Assembly (NCBI RefSeq): GCF_004353825.1
Contig: NZ_SMNA01000001.1
Location: 496,001 to 560,000 of the forward strand
DNA from: Occultella glacieicola
Lineage (GTDB): Bacteria; Actinomycetota; Actinomycetes; Actinomycetales; Beutenbergiaceae
Direction: 5' to 3'
DNA length: 64,000 nt
Shown: positions 40,829 through 50,093 of the stretch, one piece after another
Layout of the letters: each line of letters begins with the position of its first letter
How positions within the stretch are numbered: the first letter of the stretch is position 1
Position numbers and translations under genes: made by a program
The notes under the pieces: model-generated
Database searches by the model: none
Seen by the model: the letters and a program-made list of their open reading frames with translations, nothing else
What the model was told of the DNA's origin: nothing

Positions 40829-42859
40829 TCAGGTGAGGCGCTCGGCGAGGAACCGGTACGCGAGCGAGGTCATGTGGGCGGCCTGATCGTTGGTGGCCGC
40901 ACCGCCGTGGCCGCCCTCGATGTTCTCGTAGTAGGTCACGTCCTTGCCGGCCGCGATCATCTGGGCCGCCATCTTCCGCGCGTGCCCGGGGTGCACCCGG
41001 TCGTCGCGGGTGGACGTCGTGAACAGCACCGGCGGGTAGTCGGCGCCGGCGTCGAAGAGGTGATAGGGGGAGAAGGCCTGGATGTACTCCCACTGCTCCG
41101 GGTCGTCCGGGTCGCCGTACTCGGCCATCCAGGACGCACCTGCGAGCAGGTGCGAGTAGCGCTTCATGTCCAGCAGCGGCACCTGGATCACCACCGCCCC
41201 GAACAGGTCCGGGTACTGGGTGAGCATGTTCCCGGTGAGCAGGCCACCGTTCGAACCCCCCTGCACGCCCAGGTGCGCACTGGAGGTGATGCCCCGCTCC
41301 ACGACGTCCTTGGCCACCGCCGCCATATCCTCGTAGGCGCGGTGCCGGTTCTCCTTCAGCGCCAACTGGTGCCAGCGCGGGCCGTACTCACCGCCGCCGC
41401 GGATGTTCGCGAGGGCGTACACCCCACCCTGCTCCAGCCACGCGCTGCCGAGGACCCCCGAGTAGGTGGGGGTCAGCGAGATCTCGAACCCGCCGTACCC
41501 GTACAGCAGGGTGGGTGCGGTGCCGTCGAAGGCGAGGTCCTCGCGGTGGACGAGGAAGTACGGCACCCGGGTGCCGTCGTCGGAGATGACGAAGTGCTGT
41601 TCGGCGACGAGGCCGGCGGCGTTGAAGAAGACCGGCATCGACTTCAGCGGCTCCGGCGCCGAACCGATCTCCGCGATCGAGAGGGTGGTGGGGGACAGGA
41701 AGTCCGTCGCGTACAGCCAGACGGCGTCCGAGAGCCGGGCGTCGACGGCACCGACGGCGACCGTGCCCACCTTCGGTGCACCCACGAACGCCGACCGCGC
41801 GAACGTGCCCTCCGCCGTCGGGGTCAGCACCTCGAGGCGGTTCTTGACGTCCTCGAGGATGTTCAGGACCAGGTGCGAACGGGTCCACGTGGCCGAGGCG
41901 AGCGAACTCGTCTCGGTCGGGGTGTAGAGCACCTGCAGGTCACGTGAACCGGCGAGGAACTCCTCGAGCCGGATCGCCAGCAGGGCGCCGGCCGGGTAGG
42001 TGACGTCCGCCGGGGCCCACTCCTCGCGCAGTTCGACGGTGAGCCACTCCCGCTTGACGTCCGGCTCCGCGGAGTTCGGCACGTCGAGCTTCGTGAGCTC
42101 GTCGTCGGCGCCGAGCAGGTAGAGCTCGTGGTTGTAGAACGCGATGGAACGACTCACGAAGTCCCGCTCGTACCCGGGCGTGGAGTCGTGGTACGCGGCG
42201 ATGTACATGTCCTGTTCCGTGCCCTCGTACACGGTCTCGGCCGCCTCGAGCGGGGTGCCGCGGTGCCAGCGCTTGGCGATCCGCGGGTAACCCGACGGCG
42301 TCATCGTGCCCTCGCCGAAGTCGGTGAACACGAACAGGGTGTCCGCGTCGATCCAGGACGTCCCGCCCTTGGACTCGGGGCGGAAGAACCCGCCGTCGAC
42401 GAACGACTTGGTGTGCAGGTCGAACTCGCGGGAGACGTCGGCGTCCGCGCCGCCGCGGGACAGGTCGACGATCGCGAGCCGGTACTCCTCGTCGCCGCGC
42501 AGCACGCTCGCGCCGTGCCAGACCCAGTTCTCACCCTCGGCCTCGTTGAGGGCATCCAGGTCCAGGACCGTCTCCCAGGCCGGCTCGACGGTGCGGTAGG
42601 ACTCGAGCGTGGTGCGGCGCCACAGGCCGCGCTCGTGGTCGGCGTCCTTCCAGAAGTTGTAGTAGAAGTCCCCGATCTTGGACACGTCCGGGATCTTCTC
42701 CTCGGAGTCGAGGATCCCGAGCGTGCGGGCCTTCATGGCGGCGAACTCGGGCGTGCCGGCCAGGGTGGCGGCCTGTTCGGAGTTGCGGGCGCGAACCCAG
42801 TCCAGCTGCTGCTCGCCCTCGACGTCCTCCAGCCAGGCGTACGGGTCCTCGTGGCTCAC
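40829..42859 (-). CDS. Prolyl oligopeptidase family S9A peptidase
   Basis: 676 residues. GTG 42859 is chosen: AAGGA sits 6 nt upstream and the protein then begins SHEDPYAWLEDVEGE, the normal family start; ATG 42874 and 42988 have no RBS. Seven-bladed propeller, then the hydrolase domain (YGYGGFEISLTPTYS, ANIRGGGEYG). Catalytic Ser536 in GGSNGG, Asp in TSTRDDRVHPGHARKM, His in EGGHGGA. No signal peptide, so a cytosolic cleaver of short Pro-containing peptides. Confidence 0.93.
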   Translation of the reverse strand: MSHEDPYAWLEDVEGEQQLDWVRARNSEQAATLAGTPEFAAMKARTLGILDSEEKIPDVSKIGDFYYNFWKDADHERGLWRRTTLESYRTVEPAWETVLDLDALNEAEGENWVWHGASVLRGDEEYRLAIVDLSRGGADADVSREFDLHTKSFVDGGFFRPESKGGTSWIDADTLFVFTDFGEGTMTPSGYPRIAKRWHRGTPLEAAETVYEGTEQDMYIAAYHDSTPGYERDFVSRSIAFYNHELYLLGADDELTKLDVPNSAEPDVKREWLTVELREEWAPADVTYPAGALLAIRLEEFLAGSRDLQVLYTPTETSSLASATWTRSHLVLNILEDVKNRLEVLTPTAEGTFARSAFVGAPKVGTVAVGAVDARLSDAVWLYATDFLSPTTLSIAEIGSAPEPLKSMPVFFNAAGLVAEQHFVISDDGTRVPYFLVHREDLAFDGTAPTLLYGYGGFEISLTPTYSGVLGSAWLEQGGVYALANIRGGGEYGPRWHQLALKENRHRAYEDMAAVAKDVVERGITSSAHLGVQGGSNGGLLTGNMLTQYPDLFGAVVIQVPLLDMKRYSHLLAGASWMAEYGDPDDPEQWEYIQAFSPYHLFDAGADYPPVLFTTSTRDDRVHPGHARKMAAQMIAAGKDVTYYENIEGGHGGAATNDQAAHMTSLAYRFLAERLT

Positions 42860-42947
42860 GCGCGTTCCTTCCATCGTCGGTGGTGTCAAGAACCCTAACC
42901 CGGCAAAACCCTCGACGGCGGGGAGCGGGTCCAGCATCGTGGTCGCC

Positions 42948-43355
42948 ATGACCTCTCGCCTGTCCCACACCAGCGTCGACGCCCGCAATGCCTACGCCCA
43001 GGCCGCGTGGTGGGCCCAGGTCCTCGGCTACGCCGGGGATCCGCAGGACCCGGACCAGGTCGGCGACGAGGAGTGCCTGATCGTCTCGCCCGACGGTCGA
43101 ACCAGGATCCTGTTCATCGAGGTGCCCGAGGGCAAGAGCGTGAAGAACCGCCTGCACTTCGACCTCGCCCCGGCCGATCTCACCCGTGATGAGGAGGTCG
43201 CCAGGCTGCTCGACCTCGGCGCCACGGTGGTGGCCGACCGTCGGGTCGCCGACGGCAAGGGCTGGGTCACGCTCGCCGACCCGGAGGGCAACGAGTTCTG
43301 CGTGCTCCGCGGCGACCTCGAACGCCCCGACCCGTGGGCGCACCTGGTCCGCTGA
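42948..43355 (+). CDS. VOC-family (glyoxalase-like) protein 1
   Basis: 135 residues from ATG 42948. SVDARNAYAQAAWWAQVLGY is the first beta-alpha unit; KNRLHFDLAPADLTRDEEVARLLDLGATVV and LADPEGNEFCVLRGD form the second half of a VOC fold, with His and Glu that could hold metal. No substrate known. Paralogous to the VOC gene at 43746 with a dodecin gene between them. Confidence 0.88.
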   Translation: MTSRLSHTSVDARNAYAQAAWWAQVLGYAGDPQDPDQVGDEECLIVSPDGRTRILFIEVPEGKSVKNRLHFDLAPADLTRDEEVARLLDLGATVVADRRVADGKGWVTLADPEGNEFCVLRGDLERPDPWAHLVR

Positions 43356-43442
43356 GCCCGGCGCTGTTGCGGCGGCCCATGGCCGGGGCCACCATGGCAG
43401 GGCTGCATCGGCAGCGGATCGACTTCAACGAGGAGGACGAAC

Positions 43443-43652
43443 ATGGCCGCATCTGTCGCTCGGGTCACCACGATCACCGCACGCTCGGACACCAGTTTCG
43501 AGGACGCCGTGAAGGCGGGCGTGGAGCGTTCCGCGAAGACCCTGCGCAACGTCTCCGGCGCCTGGGTCAAGGACCAGAAGGTCGAACTCACCGACGGTGT
43601 GGTGACCTCATGGCAGGTCGTGCTCGAGGTCACCTTCGTCCTCGAGGACTGA
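43443..43652 (+). CDS. Dodecin
   Basis: 69 residues; GAGGA 6-10 nt before ATG 43443. VARVTTITARSDTSFEDAVKAGVERSAKTLRNVSGAWVKDQKVEL in parts and VVTSWQVVLEVTFVLED match the dodecin pattern (beta strand, helix A-V-x-x-x-V-x-R-x-x-x-T-L-R, two strands ending VxxED). Dodecins form hollow dodecamers storing flavin. The usual Trp stacking on flavin corresponds to W in SGAW. Confidence 0.92.
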   Translation: MAASVARVTTITARSDTSFEDAVKAGVERSAKTLRNVSGAWVKDQKVELTDGVVTSWQVVLEVTFVLED

Positions 43653-43745
43653 TCAGCTGCCCGACGGCGGCGCGGGGCCGGGCCATGCCGGACAGGTGAC
43701 CTGCTCGTCGCCGGACGCGCGGCCTGTGGGAGGGGTGGGTACTCG

Positions 43746-44165
43746 ATGGCTGTTCGCTGGCACAGCGTGGTGGTGGACTGTTTCGACCCGGCGTCGCTGT
43801 CGCGGTGGTGGGCCGAGGTGCTCGACTGGACGATCGTCCACGAGTCCGAGGACGAGGTGTTCCTGGTGCCGCACGCTCTCGACCGCTCGCCGACGATGCC
43901 GCACCACCCGGTCGCCGGTCCCGGGCTCCTGTTCGGTCGGAGTACCGACGAGAAGACGGTCAAGAACCGTCTGCATCTGGACCTGGCGCCGGGCATGGCG
44001 CCGGGCATCGTGTCGGGCATGGCACCGGGCTCGCGGGACGCGGAGGTGGAGCGCCTGATCGGGCTCGGCGCGACCCGGGTGGACATCGGTCAGAAGGACG
44101 TCCCGTGGGTGGTGCTCGCCGATCCCGAGGGCAACGAGTTCTGCGTGCTCGGCGACCGTCCGTAG
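43746..44165 (+). CDS. VOC-family protein 2 with tandem APGM insertion
   Basis: 139 residues. WHSVVVDCFDPASLSRWWAEVLDW and KNRLHLDLAPGM ... VERLIGLGATRVDIGQ, then LADPEGNEFCVLGDRP make a VOC fold closely related to the gene at 42948. Between LDLAPG and DAEVERL four 4-residue units (APGM, APGI, VSGM, APGS) are encoded by a 12-bp tandem repeat. Substrate unknown. Confidence 0.88.
   Translation: MAVRWHSVVVDCFDPASLSRWWAEVLDWTIVHESEDEVFLVPHALDRSPTMPHHPVAGPGLLFGRSTDEKTVKNRLHLDLAPGMAPGIVSGMAPGSRDAEVERLIGLGATRVDIGQKDVPWVVLADPEGNEFCVLGDRP
43985..44032 (+). repeat. 12-bp in-frame tandem repeat, 4 units
   Basis: Unit GGCGCCGGGCAT: 43985-43996 and 43997-44008 identical, 44009-44020 and 44021-44032 diverged. 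It lengthens a loop of the VOC protein in 4-residue steps without breaking the frame. Confidence 0.85.
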
Positions 44166-44322
44166 TCTCGGCGGGAAACCGGAGCGGATCCGACCGCCGA
44201 TCGCGATCGCTTGCGGCGGACGTGACTGCCGGGGTAGGAGTGGGGTGGGTGCTGGGGGCGGTGCGCCTGGCATCCAGGCGGTGAGAACCGCGAATCACAA
44301 CTCAACGGATAGGAGAAGACCG

Positions 44323-45231
44323 ATGACTGCCACAGACGTGCAGAACAGAATCGACGCCTACCCCACCCGGAACAACGGTGAGGTCAAGGTCATGCCCCGT
44401 AAGGACCCGGTGGTCTGGGGGACGGCCGCAGAGGGTCCGATGGACCAGGCCACCCTCGACGGCTACGACGCCAAGGGGTACCTGTCGATCGACCGGCTGG
44501 TCTCGGACGAGGAGGTCGCCGAGTTCCACCGCGAGCTCGAGCGCCTCTCCAGCGACCCGGAGGTCCGGGCGGACGAGCGGTGCGTCATCGAGTCGAGCAG
44601 CCAGGAGGTCCGCTCGGTCTTCGACGTGCACCGGATCAGCCCGGTGTTCAAGAAGATCGCGAACGACCCCCGCGTGGTGGACCGGGCCCGGCAGCTGCTG
44701 GGCTCGGAGGTCTACATCCACCAGTCGCGGGTGAACTTCAAGCCCGGCTTCGAGGGCAAGGAGTTCATGTGGCACTCGGACTTCGAGACCTGGCACGCCG
44801 AGGACGGCATGCCGCGGCTGCGTGCCGTGAGCATCTCGATCGCGATGACGGACAACTACTCCTACAACGGCCCGCTGATGATCATGCCCGGGTCGCACCA
44901 GGAGTACATCTCGTGCGACGGCGCGACCCCGGAGGACAACTACCGCAAGTCGCTGGTCATGCAGGGCGCGGGCACCCCGAGCAAGGAGGTCCTGCGGGAC
45001 TTCTACGACCGCTACGGCATCGACGTGCTCGAGGGTGCCGCCGGTGGGGCGGTGATGTTCGACAGCAACTGCATGCACGCGTCCAACGGCAACGTGACGC
45101 CGATGCCGCGATCGAACGTGTTCATCGTCTACAACTCGGTGGAGAACACCCTCGAGGAGCCGTTCTCCGCGTCGAAGCCGCGCCCGGAGTTCGCCGGATC
45201 GACCGACTTCACTCCGGCTGGACGGGTGTAG
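44323..45231 (+). CDS. ectD: Ectoine hydroxylase (Fe(II)/2-oxoglutarate dioxygenase)
   Basis: 302 residues; AGGAGA about 8 nt before ATG 44323. Converts ectoine to 5-hydroxyectoine. EctD signature EFMWHSDFETWHAEDGMPRL at about residues 146-165, containing the HxD iron ligands; distal His in MFDSNCMHASNGN; GPLMIMPGSHQEYISC and the Arg in TPMPRSNVF that holds 2-oxoglutarate. No ectABC genes are adjacent or elsewhere in the window, so ectoine must come from another locus or from uptake. Its stop codon overlaps the promoter-like box of the following YCII gene. Confidence 0.93.
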   Translation: MTATDVQNRIDAYPTRNNGEVKVMPRKDPVVWGTAAEGPMDQATLDGYDAKGYLSIDRLVSDEEVAEFHRELERLSSDPEVRADERCVIESSSQEVRSVFDVHRISPVFKKIANDPRVVDRARQLLGSEVYIHQSRVNFKPGFEGKEFMWHSDFETWHAEDGMPRLRAVSISIAMTDNYSYNGPLMIMPGSHQEYISCDGATPEDNYRKSLVMQGAGTPSKEVLRDFYDRYGIDVLEGAAGGAVMFDSNCMHASNGNVTPMPRSNVFIVYNSVENTLEEPFSASKPRPEFAGSTDFTPAGRV

Positions 45232-45253
45232 AAATACTCCTCGTGGCTCCGAC
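45227..45253 (+). promoter_or_regulatory. Candidate ECF42-type promoter of the second YCII-sigma operon
   Basis: TGTAGA (45227-45232), 17 nt, CGAC (45250-45253), about 48 nt before ATG 45302. One mismatch to the remembered TGTCGA -35; spacing equals that of the first pair. The -35 box overlaps the ectD stop. Confidence 0.5.
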
Positions 45254-45301
45254 GTCTCCTGTGACGGACCCGAACCGGGGCCTGCAGACGAAGGAGATGC
45301 C

Positions 45302-45694
45302 ATGAAGTACGTCATCCTGATCCACTCCAACCCGCAGCCGTGGGGCCACCCGACCAGCGACTTCATCGCCGAGCAGCAGACGCAGTCACCCGAGCAGCGT
45401 GAGCAGATGAACGCCGAGTTCGAGGCCGTGCTCACGCAGATGCAGGAGTCCGGGGAACTCGTCCACGGTGAGGCGCTCGCGGACCCGAACACGTCGCGAC
45501 TGTTCCGGTGGAAGGCGGGCGAAGCGGTGGTCACGGACGGCCCGTACTCGGAGTTCAAGGAGCACCTCGCGGGGTTCTTCCTGATCGACGTCGCGGACCA
45601 GGCCCGGGCCGAGGAGATCACCGCGAAGTTCTCCGGGCCCGGCGAGACCGTCGAGCTCCGGCCCGCGATGTGGCCCGGCGGTGACGATCAGTGA
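45302..45694 (+). CDS. YCII/DGPF-domain protein, ECF42 partner 2
   Basis: 130 residues; AAGGAG (45291-45296) precedes ATG 45302. KYVILIHSNPQPWG, FRWKAGEAVVTDGPYSEFKEHLAGFFLIDV holds the DGPF signature. Paralogue of the protein at 9512. The stop lies 14 bp inside the following sigma gene. Confidence 0.92.
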   Translation: MKYVILIHSNPQPWGHPTSDFIAEQQTQSPEQREQMNAEFEAVLTQMQESGELVHGEALADPNTSRLFRWKAGEAVVTDGPYSEFKEHLAGFFLIDVADQARAEEITAKFSGPGETVELRPAMWPGGDDQ

Positions 45695-46985
45695 CCCGTT
45701 CGAGGACGTGTGGCGCCGGGAGGTGCCGCACGTCCTCGGGGCGCTGGTCCGCCGCTACGGAGACTTCGGGGCCGGTGAGGACGCCGTCCAGGAGGCCCTC
45801 CTGGCGGCGTCGCAGCAGTGGCCGCCCGGCACCGGCCCGGACAACCCGCGTGGCTGGCTGCTGCGGGTGGCCTCCCGCCGGCTGATCGACGCCCGCCGGT
45901 CAGAGCACGCCCGCACGGCCCGTGAACTGCGCGTGGCCGTGCGGGACCGCGTCGACACCGACCACGCCCCGGCCGCCGACAGTGTCGGACCGGCCGGACC
46001 GGCCGGACCGGCCGGACCGGCCGGAGCCATCGAGGCCGACGACAGTGCCGAGTCTGCCGACGACACCCTGAACCTGCTCCTGCTGTGCGCGCACCCGGCC
46101 CTGACCCCCGCCGCGCAGGTCGCCCTCACCCTGCGGGCGGTCGGTGGGCTCACCACCACCCAGATCGCGTCCGCCTTCCTGGTGCCCTCGGCCACCATGG
46201 GCCAGCGGATCACCCGCGCGAAGGCGACCCTCTCGGGGCTCTCACCGGCCGGCGCCAGGTTCGCACCGCCCTCGGCGAGCGACCTGCCGGACCGGCTCAC
46301 CGCCGTCGGGCAGGTGCTCTACCTGATCTTCAACGAGGGCTACACCGCCAGCGGGGGTGAGCGGCTCATGGATGTGCCCCTCGCGCGCGAGGCGATCCGG
46401 CTGACCCGGGAGCTACGGACGATGGTGCCGGACCACGCCGAGACGTCCGGGCTGCTCGCGCTGATGCTGCTCACCCAGGCGCGGGCAGCCGCGCGCGCGG
46501 ACGCCGCCGGGGACCTGGTGCCGCTCGAGCACCAGGACCGTGCGCTCTGGGACCGCGCCATGATCGCCGAGGCGACGTCGATCCTGGAGGTCCTGCTGCC
46601 GCACGCGAGGGTCGGCCCCTACCAACTGCAGGCCGCCATCGCGGCAGTGCACGCCGAGGCACCGACCTGGGCGGACACGGACTGGCTGCAGATCACCGTC
46701 CTCTACCGGATGCTCGACGGGATCGCCCCGAGCCCGACGGTCCGGCTGAACCTGGCCGTCGCCGTCGGGATGGCCCACGGGCCTGCCGCCGGCCTGGAGG
46801 TGCTCGAGCCGCTGCGCGAGGAGCCGGCCCTGGCCCGCGGCCACCGGATCCACGCCGTGCGGGCGCACCTGCTGGAGATGGTCGGGGACCCGGCCGCACG
46901 GGAGGAGTACCTCACCGCCGCCCGGTTGAGCACGAGCGTCCCGGAGCAGCGGTACCTGAACGCGCGCGCGGAACGTTTGGCCTGA
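45681..46985 (+). CDS. ECF sigma factor with TPR-like C-terminus (ECF42 type) 2
   Basis: 434 residues from GTG 45681, overlapping the YCII gene by 14 bp. Sigma-2: FGAGEDAVQEALLAASQQW, RGWLLRVASRRLIDARR; sigma-4: QVALTLRAVGGLTTTQIASAFLVPSATMGQRITRAKATL; then FNEGYTASGGERLMDVPLAREAIRLTREL and GPYQLQAAIAAVHAEAPTW, typical of the ECF42 tail. The linker between sigma-2 and sigma-4 contains a GPA repeat absent from the paralogue at 8280. Confidence 0.92.
   Translation: MTISDPFEDVWRREVPHVLGALVRRYGDFGAGEDAVQEALLAASQQWPPGTGPDNPRGWLLRVASRRLIDARRSEHARTARELRVAVRDRVDTDHAPAADSVGPAGPAGPAGPAGAIEADDSAESADDTLNLLLLCAHPALTPAAQVALTLRAVGGLTTTQIASAFLVPSATMGQRITRAKATLSGLSPAGARFAPPSASDLPDRLTAVGQVLYLIFNEGYTASGGERLMDVPLAREAIRLTRELRTMVPDHAETSGLLALMLLTQARAAARADAAGDLVPLEHQDRALWDRAMIAEATSILEVLLPHARVGPYQLQAAIAAVHAEAPTWADTDWLQITVLYRMLDGIAPSPTVRLNLAVAVGMAHGPAAGLEVLEPLREEPALARGHRIHAVRAHLLEMVGDPAAREEYLTAARLSTSVPEQRYLNARAERLA
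45987..46022 (+). repeat. 9-bp in-frame tandem repeat (GPA codons), 4 units
   Basis: GGACCGGCC repeated four times without change, encoding GPA repeats in the interdomain linker of the sigma factor. Length changes here would keep the frame. Confidence 0.9.
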
Positions 46986-47025
46986 TCCAGCCGGGCGGGG
47001 CGCGGGCCGGCGAGTGGCGGCGGGT

Positions 47026-48240
47026 TCAGTCCGTCACGGCGGCGCGGGCGGCGACGAACGCGGCCACGCACGCCTCGACGTCCTCGGGGGTGTGCGCCGC
47101 CGAGAGCTGCACCCGGATCCGGGCCCGCCCGCGCGGCACCACCGGGAAGCTGAACGCGGTGACGTAGACGCCGTGCTCCAGCATCTCGGCGGCGACCCGG
47201 CCGGCCAGCGCGGCGTCGCCGAACATGACCGGCACGATCGGGTGCTCGCCGTCGAGGAGGTCGAAGCCCTCCTCGGTCATCCGGCGTCGGAACGCCTCGG
47301 CATTGGCGAACAACTGCGTCCGCAGGTCGGCGCTGCCGGCGACCAGGTCCAGGGCCCGCAGCGTCGCCGCCACGATCGACGGCGCCAGCGAGTTCGAGAA
47401 CAGGTACGGACGGGCGCGCTGGCGGAGCAGGTCGACGATCTCGGCGCGGCCGGAGACGTACCCGCCGGACGCGCCGCCGAGGGCCTTGCCGAACGTGCCC
47501 GTGTAGATGTCGATCCGCCCTCCCACGCCCGCGTGCTCGGGGGTGCCGGCGCCGGTGTCGCCCATGAACCCGACGGCGTGGGAGTCGTCGACCATGACCA
47601 GCGCGCCGTAGGCGTCGGCGAGGTCGCAGATCGCCGCCAGCGGGGCCAGGTAGCCGTCCATGGAGAACACCCCGTCGGTCACGATGACGGTCCGGCGGGC
47701 ACCCGCCCGGCCCGGCCCGCCCTGGGCCCCGGCCGCCCGCAGCTGGGCCTCGAGGTCGGCCAGGTCGCGGTTGCGGTAGCGGTAGCGCACGGCCTTGGAC
47801 AGGCGGATCCCGTCGATGATCGAGGCGTGGTTCAACTCGTCCGAGATGATCGCGTCCTCGGGCCCGAACAGCGACTCGAACACGCCGCCGTTGGCGTCGA
47901 AGCAGGAGGAGAACAGGATCGTGGCCTCGGTGCCGAGGAACTCCGAGACCCGGCGCTCCAGGGTGAGGTGGGTGTCCTGGGTGCCGCAGATGAACCGCAC
48001 CGAGGCCATCCCGAAGCCTCGATCGTCCAGCGCCTGCTTCGCGGCCGCGATGATCGCCGGGTGGTCGGCCAGGCCGAGGTAGTTGTTCGCGCAGAAGTTC
48101 AGGACCTCGCGCGGCGGCCCGCCGGCGGCGGCGCTGATGTGCGCCGCCTGCGGGCTGGAGATCTCCCGTTCCTGCTTGTACAGGCCTCCCTCGCGCAGCT
48201 CGGCGAGCTCACCGGCCAGGTCATCGGCGAACGTGAACAT
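47026..48240 (-). CDS. kbl: Glycine C-acetyltransferase (2-amino-3-ketobutyrate CoA ligase)
   Basis: 404 residues. PLP enzyme of the alpha-oxoamine synthase family: [57 protein letters not shown], and PLP-lysine in [14 protein letters not shown]. Splits 2-amino-3-oxobutyrate with CoA to glycine and acetyl-CoA. It follows tdh by 47 bp on the same strand; together they form the threonine-to-glycine pathway. Confidence 0.95.
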   Translation of the reverse strand: MFTFADDLAGELAELREGGLYKQEREISSPQAAHISAAAGGPPREVLNFCANNYLGLADHPAIIAAAKQALDDRGFGMASVRFICGTQDTHLTLERRVSEFLGTEATILFSSCFDANGGVFESLFGPEDAIISDELNHASIIDGIRLSKAVRYRYRNRDLADLEAQLRAAGAQGGPGRAGARRTVIVTDGVFSMDGYLAPLAAICDLADAYGALVMVDDSHAVGFMGDTGAGTPEHAGVGGRIDIYTGTFGKALGGASGGYVSGRAEIVDLLRQRARPYLFSNSLAPSIVAATLRALDLVAGSADLRTQLFANAEAFRRRMTEEGFDLLDGEHPIVPVMFGDAALAGRVAAEMLEHGVYVTAFSFPVVPRGRARIRVQLSAAHTPEDVEACVAAFVAARAAVTD

Positions 48241-48287
48241 CTATCCTCCTGTTGCTCCTGCGTCTGCGTGCCGGTGCGCCCGGTCGC

Positions 48288-49340
48288 CTAGTCGAACACG
48301 GTCCAGTCGAGCACGACCTTGCCGGACGTGCCGGCGGCGGCGGTCTCGAAGCCGCGCTCCCACTCGGTGGCCGGGAGCCGATCGGTGATCACGCTCGAGA
48401 TGGCGTTGTGCAACCACGGGCTCGAGGACAGCATCGCGGCCATCATGTTCCAGGTCTCGAACATCTCCCGGCCATAGATGCCCTGCAGGGTGAGCATGTG
48501 GGTGACCACGATGGACCAGTCGATGTCGATCGGGGTGCTCGGCAGCCCGAGCATCGCGATCCGGCCACCGTGGTTCATGTTCCGGATCATCTCCGGCAGC
48601 GCCTGCGCGTGACCGGACATCTCCAGCCCCACGTCGAAGCCCTCCTTCAGGCGCAGCTGGCGCTGGGCGTCGGCGATCGGTGTGGTCGCGACGTTGACGG
48701 CCAGGTCCACGCCCATGTGCCGGGCCAGCTCGAGGCGGGGCTCGGACACGTCGGTGATCGCGATGTACCGAGCCCCCACGTGCCGCACCACCGCCGCGGC
48801 CATCAGCCCGATCGGGCCGGCCCCGGTGATCAGCACGTCCTCGCCGACCACCGAGAACTTCAGGGCCGTGTGCACCGCGTTGCCGAACGGGTCGAAGATC
48901 GCGCCGAGGTCGGGCCCGATCACCTCCGGTCCCGGGTGCACCCAGACGTTCTCCTCGGGGATCACCACGTACTGGGCGAACGCGCCGTCGCGCTGCACCC
49001 CGACGCCGGCCGTGTGGATGCACAACTGGCGCCGACCGGCCCGGCAGTTCCGGCAGATCCCGCACACCACGTGCCCCTCGCCGGAGACCCGGTCCCCGGG
49101 GCGGACCTCGCGCACGTCAGCGCCGACCTCGACCACCTCACCGTAGAACTCGTGCCCGGGGACGATCGGCGCGGCGACGGTGGCCGCGGCCCAGGCGTCC
49201 CAGTTCAGGATGTGCAGGTCGGTGCCGCAGATCCCGGTCGTCAGCACCCGGATCTTCACGTCCCGGGAGCCCGGCTCGGGCTCGGGCGCGTCCACCAGGT
49301 CCAGTCCTGCGTGCGGTCCGGCCTTGAGCAGCGCCTTCAT
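48288..49340 (-). CDS. tdh: L-threonine 3-dehydrogenase
   Basis: 350 residues from ATG 49340. Zinc MDR dehydrogenase: catalytic-zinc Cys in [23 protein letters not shown], structural-zinc Cys run ([15 protein letters not shown]), cofactor site [30 protein letters not shown] and [11 protein letters not shown] are Tdh-specific. Oxidises threonine to 2-amino-3-oxobutyrate for the adjacent Kbl. Confidence 0.95.
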   Translation of the reverse strand: MKALLKAGPHAGLDLVDAPEPEPGSRDVKIRVLTTGICGTDLHILNWDAWAAATVAAPIVPGHEFYGEVVEVGADVREVRPGDRVSGEGHVVCGICRNCRAGRRQLCIHTAGVGVQRDGAFAQYVVIPEENVWVHPGPEVIGPDLGAIFDPFGNAVHTALKFSVVGEDVLITGAGPIGLMAAAVVRHVGARYIAITDVSEPRLELARHMGVDLAVNVATTPIADAQRQLRLKEGFDVGLEMSGHAQALPEMIRNMNHGGRIAMLGLPSTPIDIDWSIVVTHMLTLQGIYGREMFETWNMMAAMLSSSPWLHNAISSVITDRLPATEWERGFETAAAGTSGKVVLDWTVFD

Positions 49341-49418
49341 CAGCGGCTGATCCCTTCGCATCGGTCGTCTCGGATGGTGGAACGGTAACAGGGGCGCCGG
49401 GTCCGATAGATTCGAGTC

Positions 49419-50093
49419 GTGACGTATCAGGGAGCCGGCGGGCCGGGTGTTCCGGGGGCCCACCCGCCGCCGGTCGTGAAGACGTCGACCAAGGGACCCA
49501 GGATCCTCACGTTCGTAGGGATCGGCCTCGTCGTGGCGGCGACCGCGCTCGTCGCCATCGTGGTCTTCGCCTTCAACTGGGACCAGTCGGTGCTGAGCCC
49601 CGACGGTTCGCCCGGGCCCACCGTCGCGGTCGTCGTCGACGTTCCCGGCGAGGGCGTCGTGGAGGTCTCCTCGAGCGCCGACCATGCCGTCTACCTCACC
49701 CATCCCACCGGCGATCCGGTGCCCGAACTGGCCGGCCGGGTCCTCGTCCATGCGCCGAGCGGAGAGGTCCTCGAGCTCGAGTCCCTCGCCGTTGGCGAGA
49801 CCAGCGAGGGTGGCGTCAGCGCCGAGTTCCTGGGGGTCTTCCACCCGAGCACCACCGGCGAGTACCGCATCGAGGTCCCGGCGACCCTCGACGGCTCGGC
49901 GGCCACGGTCCTGGTACGGGCCGTCCCCGGCGACTACGACGGCCTCGGCCAGGTCGTCTTCGCCGCGATCGCGGTCCCGGCCGCGATCGGTCTGGGTGCG
50001 ATCGGGTTCGCCATGGGCGTCGGAGGCGGGATCTGGTGGAGCCAACGGGCCGCCGCCGGCCGGCGGGCCAGCCACCTGCGCTTGAGATCATGA
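49419..50093 (+). CDS. Two-TM membrane protein, paralogue trio member 1
   Basis: 224 residues from GTG 49419. Short Pro/Gly tail, then [28 protein letters not shown] (first TM, residues about 25-52), an exported domain of about 120 residues rich in Val/Glu/Gly with beta-strand character, and a second TM ending [21 protein letters not shown] at -12 to -7 suggests a leaderless mRNA. No named family recognised. Overlaps the next gene by ATGA. Confidence 0.8.
   Translation: MTYQGAGGPGVPGAHPPPVVKTSTKGPRILTFVGIGLVVAATALVAIVVFAFNWDQSVLSPDGSPGPTVAVVVDVPGEGVVEVSSSADHAVYLTHPTGDPVPELAGRVLVHAPSGEVLELESLAVGETSEGGVSAEFLGVFHPSTTGEYRIEVPATLDGSAATVLVRAVPGDYDGLGQVVFAAIAVPAAIGLGAIGFAMGVGGGIWWSQRAAAGRRASHLRLRS

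Noticed and set aside
40031-41947. Plus-strand frame of 638 codons opposite the kinase and prolyl oligopeptidase
   Set aside because: Antisense shadow of two genes with catalytic motifs.
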